Assembly (NCBI GenBank): GCA_963920525.1
Contig: OY986436.1
Coordinates: 96,254,842 to 96,318,841, forward strand
DNA from: Dichetophora obliterata
Taxonomy: Eukaryota; Arthropoda; Insecta; Diptera; Sciomyzidae
DNA length: 64,000 nt
Direction: 5' to 3'
This document shows, in pieces, positions 1-10,717 of the stretch. The notes beneath the pieces are model-generated. The model was not told where the DNA came from. It saw only the letters and a program-made list of their open reading frames with translations, and made no database searches. Numbering within the stretch: the stretch's first letter is position 1; each line of letters starts with the position of its first letter. A program made the translations under genes and the position numbers.

Positions 1-1083
1 ACTTTTCTGCGCAAAAATTGGAATTTTTTGTATTTAATTTTAATGTGTTTTCCCTTAACACGTTGAAAACCTTTGTAAGCCTCTCTTCGTGCTTTCTTAA
101 ATTTTTCCCGTAGACTACTATATCATCTAAATACACAAAACAGTCCAAACCCTGTAATACTGTCAGAATATCATTCATGATTCTCTGAAACGTTGCCGGG
201 GCACCCGTCATACCAAACGGCATTCTATCAAATTCGTAATGGCCCATCCCTGTACTAAAAGCTGTTTTCTCTTTGTCTTTTTTGTCTACTAAAACTTGAT
301 GGTACCCACTCGCGAGATCTAGTGTTGAAAAATACCTGCTATGACTCAACTGGTCCTCATCTATTCGCGGAATTGGAAATACCTGCCTTATAGTAGCCTC
401 ATATAATTTTCTAAAATCTATTAATAATCTCTATTTCTTTTGCCCGTCTTTACCACTTTTCTTCGGTACTAGTAGCTTGTCGAAATTATCCCGTTTTCTA
501 AAAGTTTATTTACTTATTAATTTTTTACCTATGGGTTTGCGGTAATCTATACTGTTTTTGATTAATTAATGGCTGACCAGTCTTTGTCGGTATCTCATGC
601 TTTAAAACCGGTGTGAAGGACAAGTCATCACCCTCTAACAAACATTTATCATGAAATGATATGCACAATTTCTCTATCGATGATCTCTCTTCTTCATTCA
701 AACTTTAATTCAAATCAACGGTTTTCAATTAATTATCTATTCTTTTCTTTATGTCTGTTGTTTGGTAAGTATTAATTTTTCCACTACTTAGTTCTTTGTA
801 TTTATTAAAATTAGAAAATTTTTGCTCAACATTGGCCTTTAAATTAAAATCATTTTCCGTCGCATTTAAAAAGGAAACGAGAACTCTGTTTCCCGTTACC
901 TCTACCAATGCATCCTCTAAATATATTCCTGGTTCTAACTCCTGTTTGTGAATAACTTTTTCTGGTATCCTAGTCTTTATTTGCATTGGTACCAACGCTA
1001 TAGTCCTTGCTCTTATAGTCTAATTTCCATTGTACAATACGTTACCACACTCGTTTATGGTTTTCAATGGCAACTTTATACTT
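1..1083 (-). pseudogene. Ty3/gypsy pol remnant (pre-RT linker and RT), gypsy A
   Basis: Read on the reverse strand, this piece carries the reverse transcriptase of a Ty3/gypsy retrotransposon of the general 17.6/297/412 type. Between about 440 and 1 are the RT palm motifs: a TLDLASGYHQ-type motif A, an RMPFGMTGAPATFQ block, and the catalytic YLDDIVVYGKNL block near 110-140. An open stretch at 729-995 is the pol linker before RT. Stops and frame changes near 430-720 break the reading frame. The element runs off the left window edge and is cut on the right at 1083, where an RTE LINE begins. Family type is inferred from motifs; the exact lineage is not established. Confidence 0.8.
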
Positions 1084-2997
1084 ACTTACTTAGTTTTTGC
1101 TACAACCGTATGTCGGTCTTGGCCTCATCTAATAATTTGCGCCAGCCATTTCTGTCTTTCGCTTGCTGGCGCCAGTTGGAAATTCCAAGCTTCGTCAGGT
1201 TGTCTTCTACTTGGTCTTTCCAACGAAAATGCGGTCGTCCTCTTCTGCATTGACCACCGCTGGGTACCGAATCGAATGTTTTGTTCACTGGAGAATCGTC
1301 TTTCATGCGCTGAACATGACCTAGCCAGCGAAGCCGCTCGATTTTAATGCGCTTGACTATGTCGATGTCAGCGTACAGCTCATACAGTTCACCATTTCAC
1401 CGTATTCGGTACTCGCCATTGACGCAGATTGGTCCGTAGATCTTACGAAGAATCTTCTCTCGAATGCTCCTAAAGTCTTTTCATCTGAACTGCTTATCGT
1501 CCAGGTTTGCGATGCATAAAGTAGGACGGGCATGATAAGCGATTTATGGAGCGTGATTTTCCTTCGTCGAGAGAGGGCTCTGCTTCTCAATTGCCTACTG
1601 AGCCCAAAGTAACACCTGTTGGCAAGAGTTATTCTTCGTTTGATCTCAATGCTGATGTCGTTGGTTGAGTTTATGCTGGATCCCAGATAAACGAAGTCCT
1701 TCACAACCTCGAAGGAGGTATTGTCAACTGTAACGTGGGTTCCAAGACGCTGGGACTGTTTGTTTGTTGACACCAAGTATTTCGTTTTATCTGCATTCAC
1801 TGCCAGACCCATTCGACTTGACTCTCTAATCTGAAAAATGCTGCACTGACTTCGTGCGTATTATGGCCAATGATATCGATGTCATCAGCATACGCAAGCA
1901 GCATAACACTCTTGTAGAATATTGTGCCACTACGTCTCAGATCAGCAACTCGGATGATCCATTCCATCATTAGGTTGAAAAAGTCGCACGATAAGGTATC
2001 ACCTTGTTTCGTTCGTTTACAATGGGCTTCAATCTTTTACATAAAACGCTCGACAGGACCTTATATGCGATATTAAGAAGGCTTATTATCGGTAATTGGC
2101 ACACATAGTGGGATCGCCTTTCTTGTGGATTGGGCAGAGCACACTGAGATTCCAATCGTTCGGAATGCATTCTTCCGACCATATTCTGCATAGAAGCTCG
2201 TGAATGCATTTAAGTAGAGCTTCGCCTTCGTTCTTAAACAGCTCAGCAGGTAAGCCATCAGCTCCCGCGGCTTTGTTATTTTTAAGCCGAGCTATAGCTG
2301 TCAGAACTTCATCATAGTCGGGCAGCGGAACCTCGACGCTGTCATCCGAAATTGAGGTTTCCGGAATATCATCTCTATTTGCGGGAGTGTTGTCAGCGTC
2401 GCCATTTAGAAGCTTAGAGCAGTGTTCCCTCCATAACGACAGTGTACTCTGGACATCTGTCACTAGATTCCCGTTTTCATCCTTGCAGGAAGAGGCCCCG
2501 GTTTTTAAACCATCGGCAAGGCCCTCAAAATTTTTCGGCCCTCATTCCTGTCACCATACATCTCAATCTTCTCCTACTCGCACTTTTCTGCCTCTCTTTT
2601 TTTCCGCCTTAAAATACGTCTCTCTTCCTTCCTCTTTTCTTTGTATCGCTCCTTAGCGGCGCGCTTTACAACCGACTGCAGGGTGCCTTGTAGGCTGCGT
2701 CTTTCTCTGCAGTGGCGTCGCGACACTCCTGGTCGTACCACTGGTTTCGGCGAGGGCGGTGGTAGCCAATCACCTCTTCAGCAGCCGCACGCATGGAGTT
2801 TGAAATGTGTGTCTACTGCGCGCATATATCATCGATTGGAGGAGTGCTTTGAAGCAGGAGTGAGAGTCGAGTGGCGAAAGCATCGGCTGTCTGTTTCGAT
2901 TGCAGCTTTTCGACGTCTGGCTTTCTCTGTGTAGGGTTGCGTGTATTCTAAGCCGCGCACAGACGTGTACGGATCTTGGCTGCAACAAGATTGTGAT
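1084..2997 (-). mobile_element. RTE-clade LINE, copy 1 (3' part and RT)
   Basis: The reverse strand encodes a decayed RTE-type endonuclease-reverse transcriptase. Blocks in order: endonuclease-RT linker (about 2990-2650), RT fingers with LKNNKAAGADGLPAELFK at 2463-2086, the YADD catalytic box near 1890, thumb with a VYLGSSIN block at 1812-1357, and a C-terminal RWLGHVQRM / GRPHFRWKDQVE block at 1306-1100. That C-terminal block is typical of insect RTE elements. The 3' tail is a short TAAG repeat (CTTACTTACTTAG on the + strand near 1083). An internal deletion near 2000-2040 joins the end of the fingers directly to the RQGDxLSCDFF region, and frameshifts occur throughout. It is the same family as 19854-21534 on the + strand. 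Confidence 0.85.
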
Positions 2998-4579
2998 CAG
3001 AGACCTGCAGCGATGAACTGCAACTGCTTTTACACTCAGTACATACTTGGTTTTTGTATGACTTCAATATCATTAATACCATGCAACATATTCTACGCCA
3101 TCGAGCTCACTTACAACATCAAGCATGTTGCATTAGCCAATTGTACCAAAGTCAAACACTATGTGATGTGTGCTTCGACTTCAGTGGAAAGTATAGATGT
3201 TTGCATAAAATAATTATGTGTATAAACCACAGCGCACGAACGGCAATCGTTATAATTATGCATTATTTTGAGCTACTGCCTCGTGTACCATTGCAAGTTG
3301 ATTTCAACTTCGGTTAAGCAGTGATACAAAAGTAAGCTTACGAACGATGAAATCAGCGCGTACACTGCATTTTTACTCAAGTGTTTGTAGATTACTTCAT
3401 TATGAATAGAGTAAATAGTTTTAGGAAGTTTTAGGGGTAACTTATTTCGAAGATGATGTCAAACTTTAAAATTTAAGATGGCGGATAGAGTTGCCACCTA
3501 GATTTTTTTCATTTTTGCGAATTCTTGTAATTTTGAAATTCTGACAACGGATTTGATTTCGAATATAATGTCACAGTTTTAAAATTTAAGATGGAGGTTA
3601 GGGTTGCCACCTAAATTTTTACCACAGTATTGCCACCTAATAATATGTATTTTTAAGAGTTTTAAACATCATTTATCACTGTTAAGGGGTCGCTGATTTT
3701 GAATCTAAAGTTAGAATTTTAAAATCCAAGATGGTGGATAGGGTTGCCACCTTAATTTTTTGTAGTTTTATGAATTTGGGGCTGGCAAAAAAAATCGTAC
3801 ACCAAAAATGGGTCGCTGAATCCGAATCCATTATCAGAATTTCAAAATTATAAAATTTTGAATTAATAGGGTTGCCACCTAATAAAATGTCTTTTCAAGA
3901 GTTTTAAACGTCATTTATCAGTTTTAAACTCTTGAAAAGACATATTATTAGGTGGCGACCCTATTATTTCAAAATTTTGAACAATTGAACAAAAGTTGTA
4001 GCTTTATTAAAGATCTGCATGCATACAAAATCTTATCAAAATCCGTGATTAAAGGTGTTTTATAGTAAAATGGCGTCTGATATAATTTCTTAAAAAACTA
4101 AATTTAATAAATATCTTTAAAAATTTACTAAACTAATTTTATTGCTCACTCAATTAAACTTTAGAATTTATTTTAAAAAAGAAATCAGCTCAATTGAACC
4201 ATTAGCTTATGAGCTACAAGCTCTCAAAAGTCACGCAAAGTAACTGCAATGTTACTGCAAATACTTTGTGTTCGGAGAACAAAATAAGCGCTGGTTTTTC
4301 TATGCAGGAGTTACGCTTTATGTCTTTGTTTTGTTGCTTGTAAATGACCATACTTACCATTGCATACCAGAAGTTGAAAAGACCCTGCGCTGGTTATCAA
4401 ACCAACAACTCGAACATGCATTATTGTGGTCTTACGGCACGCTCATACACAGTTGGCTTCAATGTTTCAAGTATGTTCGACACAACAATCGCAGCGCTTG
4501 CGTAGTGCGGTCAGACTGTCACTGTATTTGTTGAGGGTAGATTGCAAGTAGCGAAAATGCCATCGCTTGCAGATCACTG
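2998..4579. mobile_element. Non-autonomous hAT-like DNA transposon inside RTE copy 1
   Basis: This 1582-bp segment interrupts RTE copy 1: the LINE resumes at 4580. The ends are imperfect inverted repeats, CAGAGACCTGCAGCGATG on the left and, reversed, CAGTGATCTGCAAGCGATG on the right. Both fit the CAGAG/CAGTG start of hAT elements such as hobo. Flanks are ATTGTGAT (2990-2997) and ATAGTGAT (4580-4587), an 8-bp target duplication with one mismatch. The uninterrupted RTE copy near 20,150 carries the single site. No transposase is visible. The interior has diverged repeats around GGGTTGCCACCTAA and a palindrome at 3853-3979. Confidence 0.75.
3853..3979. repeat. Internal palindrome of the hAT-like element
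   Basis: Left arm 3853-3908 and right arm 3922-3979 are near-perfect inverted repeats of about 57 bases separated by 13 bases. Each contains one GGGT(T/C)GCCACCTAATA motif and the block GTCTTTTCAAGAGTTT. Transcribed, it would fold into a long hairpin. Its motif is the same one repeated singly at about 3490, 3600, 3640 and 3735. Confidence 0.8.
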
Positions 4580-4663
4580 ATAGTGATCCGAGTCAATGAT
4601 TGCACCACGGATCGTGCGTACATCCAATACACTGGAAGAGTGCCTTCCGTCGATCAAGACGTA
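4580..4663 (-). mobile_element. RTE copy 1, endonuclease end (after the hAT insertion)
   Basis: This is the continuation of the LINE beyond the hAT insertion. On the reverse strand it matches the endonuclease C-terminal region of the copy at about 20,085-20,160, around the IDHVLIGGR and NSDHY motifs. It stops at about 4663, where a different repeat starts, so the copy is 5'-truncated as is usual for LINEs. Confidence 0.75.
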
Positions 4664-4830
4664 GAGCTGAAATGAAATAAATTTGCGAGATGTGCTGTTT
4701 CTTCAATTTCCCAAATATGAAACAAGTGAATGTCGTTTTGGCTAAACAAATTATTTCAATAAGCGAAATCGCAAATATATATTGTATTTATCGATATAAA
4801 ATATATTTTATCTAATAGGTATATAGATTC
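4664..4830 (-). repeat. Dispersed repeat, copy 1 of 3
   Basis: Reverse-strand copy of a non-coding sequence that recurs at about 60500-60720 and 61680-61930 on the + strand. The shared core includes TTTAGCCAAAACGACATTCACTTG and a following CATATTTGGGAAATTGAAGAA block. I do not recognise the family and see no coding potential. Confidence 0.65.
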
Positions 4831-5160
4831 TACATACATTTTATTAATACTACATATTAAAATTGATAACATCTTAAACTGGAAATTTTTTTTAGTAAAA
4901 TTTAATTTAATTAATCTTATAAATTAAATATTTTATATTAGTAGTTTTGTGCTTATGTATATATATATTTGGGCATTTAAATTGTTTTTTATTTATTTAT
5001 TTGTAGCGTTTTACAATATGATATCCACATATATGTATATATAATATACATATTGAAAAATATTGAGTTTTCTGACATCCAACTTTTCATATCTTCCATT
5101 TTATTTTGTTGTTTTTTTAAAAATAACATTTATAATTGAAATATGTATTATAATTGAATA
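4831..5160 (+). repeat. Inverted repeat arm A (about 320 bp)
   Basis: This AT-rich arm is closely similar, in reverse complement, to about 7246-7580. Both carry the same series of blocks: GATAACATCTTAAACTGG, TTTGTGCTTATGTATATATA, TGATATCCACATATATG-type and CTTTTCATATCTTCCATTTTAT. The arms enclose about 2.1 kb. No open reading frame of note. Confidence 0.75.
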
Positions 5161-6600
5161 TATTGAATAATTGAATATATGTAAAAAAAACCCAATTCTG
5201 AAGCGAAAGTTGCAGATGTTTAAACTTGATTTCTTTTAAATCCTTCAAAGTGCATTTTTCTGGCTTTTCAAGTACAAAAAATTCTTAAAAAATGGGAAAA
5301 CATATTTAGTTGTAATTTTTTTTCCTCTTTGAATTTTTGGATGTTTGGGATTTTTTTTATAAATACCATAAAATAAAATTTTAGAAAAATTCACTTTTTG
5401 CTTAAATTGCATAGCGGCTCGCTCCATTTTTTTCAGTGTATTTATGTTTTAGTTTTAGGATAAATATATACTAGATATAATTGCAATACTTTCATATTTG
5501 GATTTTTGAGACTTTTTTAAAATATAAAGAAAAAAATTAAAAAAGTCAAAATAAAGCTCAACTTGGCACAAAAAAGTTTATTCCGATCGCTCTGAAATTT
5601 TAACCTGTTTTGTTTGGGACATGAAATCATAATGATTTTTATGTCGCTGCCACCATGAAATATAAAATCATGTAAAATGAAATCAACTATGCATCACAAT
5701 GATTTTACTATGCAAAATTTTTCTGTGTGTGCTAGCCTTAAGTTTGGTTTCTGACAACTTTTCGAAACAATGTTTGTGTATTGAAAATTGTAAAAGTGCA
5801 CAAATTTTAAAAATTCATCTTACGATTTTCTGAATAGGAGCCGACATACAATATAGTTTTTGATGCATTATATTTTATAAACAAACTTCGACCTTAGTCC
5901 ATACATAATGATAAACTGACTCACTGTAGTTTCTAATAGACTTAAGGAATTTATTTGCATAGTAGATTTCTCAGATTTTCCTACTATAATTTCTCATATT
6001 GTTCAAACGGACACTTTGATAAATAAGAATGTAGACCATTTACAAATAGTTTTAAAATTTATTCGAACATAACATCATTCTCGTTTTATTGCGAAAAAAT
6101 TATATGCCAGGAACTAAATTGAAAAAATTATTGCGGATAGTTACATAACTAATTTCTCTCTTGGATCGGTGTTGTTACAGAGTTGCAATCAGTTTGGTTC
6201 AATCTTCTAAGCAAAGCAAATTTTATATGAAGCTCCTGGAAGATATCATTAACAAAGGATATCTTTGAGAGCAGGGTTAAAATTAAACTGATACAACTGT
6301 TATTCTTATACATAATTTTAAAGCTTAATAATGTCTAAATAAGTAATATGTTCTTTAAGTTTTTGATTTTATTGCAATCTCTAGCTACAGGACGCCTTAC
6401 TAAATTGTTATCACATAAATTTTTCCTATCAGAATAATATAAGCAGTTAGTCGACCATTCAGAACTGTATAACTTTCCATTGCATTGTCCCGATGATGCT
6501 GAAGCAATGAACTCCTCAAGCTTTTCCTCAAAACAACAATAATCCTTAAAAAACCATTTGTATATAAAATTTTTATAAATTTTGGTTAAGTCAGCAAAAT
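5161..6600. other. AT-rich stretch, no recognised gene
   Basis: About 1.4 kb between inverted repeat arms. It holds many A/T runs and one reverse-strand open frame (6335-6604, listed separately). I see no transposon protein motif, tandem array or RNA gene here. Confidence 0.5.
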
Positions 6601-6604
6601 TCAA
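6335..6604 (-). CDS. Small cysteine-containing open frame of unknown function
   Basis: An 89-codon open frame on the reverse strand, not recognised. It is less A/T-degenerate than its surroundings. It has six cysteines, two adjacent in DYCCFEEKLEEF, then single ones in GQCNGKLY, TNCLYY, NLCDNN and ARDCNKI. The C-terminus drifts into low-complexity Lys/Asn/Leu. There is no obvious signal peptide or membrane segment and no promoter evidence. It could be an exon of a host gene or a chance frame; the composition is the only argument for it. Confidence 0.15.
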   Translation of the reverse strand: MNFADLTKIYKNFIYKWFFKDYCCFEEKLEEFIASASSGQCNGKLYSSEWSTNCLYYSDRKNLCDNNLVRRPVARDCNKIKNLKNILLI

Positions 6605-7580
6605 TATATTTCATTAGGAACAATAATACATATATGTGGATTAGGGTGGGGCGATTTGAACATCTTAATGGGCGCTTCGCGTTTCTGAAGCAAAAGAGCA
6701 AAAGAGTCCACTAGACCATACGTCTACGGTGAAAATCGAGCTTCCAGATTTTGACTTGCAGTTTTTTCTCAGACTTTTGTCACTTTGTTTTTGGATATTT
6801 TGGCCTATAACAGCCAAACCATCGAGATTTTCGATCCAATACTAAGACAAAAATCTCAATGGTTTGGCTGTTATAGGCCAAAATATCCAAAAAAAAAGTG
6901 ACAAAATTCTGAGAAAAAACTGCAAGTCAAAATCTGGAAGCTCGATTTTCACCGTAGACGTATGGTCTAGTGGACTCTTTTGCTCAGTACAATCCCAAGA
7001 ATCAGAAACGCAAAGCGCCCATTAACACTTTTTTCCTTCCATACTAATCGCCCCACTCTAATGTGGATATCATATTAAGAAATGCCCACAAACGAATAAA
7101 TAAAAAATTAATTCAAATGCCAAAATTTATACATGCATTCACAAAAAAAAAAAGATTGTAAAATGTTTAATTAATAAGATTGATTAAATTAAAGTTTTCT
7201 AAAAAAGTTTTACTGTTGAAGATGTTATCAATTTTAATATACATAACTATGCAATACATATTTCAATTGTAAATGTTTTTTTAAAAAAAAACAACAAGAT
7301 AAAATGGAAGATATGAAAAGTTAGATGTCAGAAATTTCAATATTTTTCAATATGTATATTATATATACATATATGTGGATATGATATTGTAAAAGGCTAC
7401 AAACAAATAAATAAAAAACAATTAAAATGCCCAAATATATATATACATAAGCACAAAACTACCAATATAAAATATTTAATTTATAAAATTAATTAAATTA
7501 CATTTTACTAAAAACATTTCCAGTTTAAGATGTTATCAATTTTGATACATACATAATATTTTGCAGTATTAATAAAATGT
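6601..7580 (-). repeat. Inverted arm B: two tandem units of the arm A repeat
   Basis: On the reverse strand this contains two head-to-tail copies of the arm A sequence. Unit B1 (about 7246-7580) is the best match to 4831-5160. Unit B2 (about 6601-7245) is more diverged and is interrupted by the palindromic MITE at 6642-7060. Both units share the GATAACATCTT, TTGGCATTT and ATATCCACATATATG-type blocks, with spacing of about 320 bp once the MITE is removed. Confidence 0.7.
6642..7060. mobile_element. Palindromic hAT-like MITE (419 bp, 8-bp target duplication)
   Basis: The element begins TAGGGTGGGGCGATT and ends AATCGCCCCACTCTA. Its two halves are near-perfect inverted repeats of roughly 190 bp around a loop near 6834-6851. 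It is flanked by exact 8-bp direct repeats ATGTGGAT at 6634-6641 and 7061-7068, and it sits inside repeat unit B2. The TAGGG start and 8-bp duplication fit the hAT superfamily. There is no coding capacity, so mobilisation would need a transposase from elsewhere. Confidence 0.85.
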
Positions 7581-7791
7581 ATGTTTATGAAATGTACAAA
7601 CAACCAAAGAAATGAAATTTGTAATTGAAAACAAAATGCATACAAAAAGGTTTTAAGATAATTTTAATGTGTAAATAAATAACAATAATATAAATAAAGT
7701 TAATATATAACAACAAATATGCAGTGGGTTTTTTGTGAAGTGGCCTCTTTTGCTTAAAATTGAACTTTGAATTAGAAAAATATAGATATAC

Positions 7792-9650
7792 TAGCTGAAA
7801 CCCGGCGCGTTGCTGCCACTCTCCCATGTCAAACGCCCATAAAATGTTATCAGTTAAACAGCATGTCTAAATTGAGGTCAAATACTGAATTCCGAGACTG
7901 TGCGACCTATATCCATAAAGCTATTCGATATAACAAATTTGGGTTGTATAGGAAGTGCCACGCCCTTTCGATCACCGCTCATAGAATGTAATCAATTAAG
8001 CTGCATGTGTACATGTAGGTCGAATACCAAATTCCAAAACTGTGCGACATATAACTCCAAAACTATTCGATAACACAAATTTGGGTTGTATGGGAGGTGC
8101 CACTCCCCTTTTCCCTACGCCCATAAGATCTTACCAATGAAACTGCATGTGTAAATTGAGGTCGACTACTGAATTCCGAGGCTGAGTTACCTATAACTCC
8201 AAAGCTATTCGATATCGCAGATTTGGGTTAAGTTGTTGGTGTCACGCCCCCCCGACAAACTCTAAAAAATTTTATCAGTAAATCTGCATGCGTAAATTTT
8301 GGTCGAATACTGAATTCGACGCTGTGCGACTTTGAAGTCCAAAGCTTTTCGATATCACAAATTTTCGTTGTATGGGAGGTGGCACTCCCCCTTGATCAAG
8401 GCTTATAATATGCAATCAATGAAACTGCATGTGTACATTGAGGCCCAATACTGAATTCAAAAACTGTGCGACCTATAACCCCAAAGCTATTTGATATCTC
8501 TCATTTGGGTTAAATAGGAGGTTTCACGCCCCTTGTCGTACGCCCATAAAATGTGATTTATGAAACTACATGCATAAATTGAGGTCGAATACTGAATTCT
8601 GACGCTGTGCGACCCTGAACTTCAATGATATTCGATATCGCAAATTTACGTTAAATGAGAGGTGCCACGCCCATCTTACCAATGAACATAAAATTAAATC
8701 AATGAAACTGCATGTGTACATTGAGGTCGAATACTGAATTAAGGCGTTGTGCGACCTATAACTCCAAAGCTATTTGATAGCACAAAGTTGGGTAGTATGG
8801 GAAGTGCCACTCTCCTTTGCCCTACGCCCATAAAATGTAAGTAATGAAAGTGCATGTATAAATTTAGGTCGAATACCGAATTTTTACGCTGTCAACCTAT
8901 GACTTCAAAGCAATTTGGGTTGTAAGGGAGATGTCACGCCTTCCTGCCCAACGCCAATAAAATAAAATCATTGAAACTGGATGTGTAACTGAATTCCAAA
9001 GCTGAATTCCTATAACTTCAAAGCTATTGTATGGGTGGTGCCCCTCCCCCTTGTCCAACTCCCATAAAATTTCATCACTGAAACGGTACGTCTAAATTGT
9101 GGTCGAATACCGAATTTTTAGCTGTGCGACCCATAACTCTAAAGCTATTCGAGAACACAAATTTTTTATATATTTCTGGAAGGTAAAAAGGGTGTGGCAT
9201 TTCTTTTTAAACCATCTCGTACTCAAAGCAAAGCCACTTACAAAATTTGAGCTAAATCGGACCAATAGTTTCGAAGTACTTTGATATTTTCTGAAAAGTA
9301 GGCGTAGATGAAGTGTGACCACGCCCGTTTTTATTAAAGTTGATGACAGTTATCATACGAAATTATTAACCAAATTTTAATTTAATACGACCAAAACCGT
9401 CTTAAATATAGCATTTTTATTGATTTGTGGGCGATAAAAAGGGTGTGGCATTATTTTTTCCCTAAACTTTTGCGTAGCCGTTACAAACAAACCCGTTGAA
9501 GGAAGTATCCAATTTGGTCCAGTTGTTTTCAAGTTTTAAGCATCCGTTTAAACGAACATTTATGTATCGTGACTGCCTCTTGGAGCACCTACACAGCAAG
9601 TTTCACTATAAAAATGTGTAGAACTCAGGAATTGACATGATTTCGAAAAA
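7792..9650 (+). repeat. Large non-coding repeat family, copy a (about 141-bp units)
   Basis: It starts at CTAGCTGAAACCCGGCGCG and continues as eight or nine diverged units of about 141 bp. Each unit carries GAGGTCGAATACTGAATTC, GTGCGACCTATAACTCCAAAGC, a TATTCGATATC-type block, then GGTGCCACGCCC and CGCCCATAAAATGT. After about 9160 it changes to units with GGTGTGGCAT and CACCTACACAGCAAG. The same order is found reversed at 47873-44770. No open frame persists across units, so this is a non-coding array or a non-autonomous element. I cannot assign it to a named superfamily. Confidence 0.75.
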
Positions 9651-10190
9651 GATTGCATTCAATTAATTTAGAAAAAACAACTATATTTTTACTGTATATG
9701 AAAAGGAGGGGAACTGCTTAATTTTTTTGATTTGCTTTCTTAACAAAATTCTTTCCTACATTATTTAATAATTTCTTCGAAAGAAAAAAAAAGAAGGAAA
9801 CTCAACAAAGCAGATGCTGGCGCCATCATCTTCACGTTTTGGGAATTCGGTGAGATTGTTTTCATTATATTGATCTCATACATATATTAATACATATTTA
9901 GCTAGCTGCAACTTAAAAAAAATAAACAGTCTAATTTCTTTTAAATATAAAAATAAACATTAAGGAGTTTAAATTAGACAATATAAATTAAATATTTAAA
10001 ATAAAAGATTGCAGCAAAACCAAATCTGAAGTATTAGTTAATAACATCCATACATATATTTATTTACAAACACTTGTATATTTAATTAGGATTAATTAAA
10101 AATTTGCTTTAATAAATATAAATAATAGCTTAAATAATTACTTAAAAAAAATTGATAATTTTTGTGCTTGCGAATACGTTTGCTTTTCCT
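9651..10190. other. AT-rich stretch, nothing recognised
   Basis: Low-complexity A/T-rich sequence between the repeat family copy and the probable gypsy C leader. No motif, tandem array or frame was found that I can support. Confidence 0.4.
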
Positions 10191-10704
10191 CTGCGAGTAT
10201 AGCTGAAAAATAATGAAGTGCTAAACTGTTGGATGGCTGGTGTGGAACCTGCGTAGGTCCTAAGCAAGTGCATGTAGCTATGTAGTCCAGACGGGGCATT
10301 GGGTACGGACGGACTTAGTACGGACTTTTGACGGAGTCAGTGTTAGGGAACTACATACAAAAATACTTGGAGTCCTTTTGTGGTTCACGGCTGGTAATCA
10401 TACAGGGCAGATACTGGGTGGGATGACTCCAGCTGACGGACTGAGACTTAGGGTTGTAATTGTATAGTAATTTCGGTTTTTTTGTCTTATACTTACTTCT
10501 TTTGATCTATCTCTTCAATTCTAGTCTATATTTTCTTAATTTTCCTCTCCTATTTTCTAAATTTTGACACGAAAATTAGTATGTTTTGAGCCAGCGGTGT
10601 GCACATGATGGCAAGAACCACCCCAAAAGGCGTCGAGCAGCCTGGAATGCCACCGTGTCAACCGCCTGAAGTGCTGCACACCAAACATGGCTTGGCTCAT
10701 TACA
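10191..10704 (+). repeat. Probable 5' LTR region of gypsy C
   Basis: The right end is fixed by the primer-binding site that follows at 10706: the sequence ends in GGCTCATTACA, with the CA expected of an LTR. The left end is not visible. The last 125 bases contain a short inverted repeat (GAGCCAGCGGTGTGCA against TGCACACC...GGCTC). I could not find a matching 3' LTR after 17300, so the length and even the LTR identity remain inferred. Confidence 0.4.
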
Positions 10705-10705
10705 T

Positions 10706-10717
10706 TGGCGCCCAACG
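10706..10717 (+). promoter_or_regulatory. tRNA-Lys-type primer-binding site of gypsy C
   Basis: TGGCGCCCAACG is complementary to the 3' end of a dipteran lysine tRNA over 12 bases and lies one base after an LTR-like ACA end. It marks where minus-strand DNA synthesis would begin. Confidence 0.65.
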
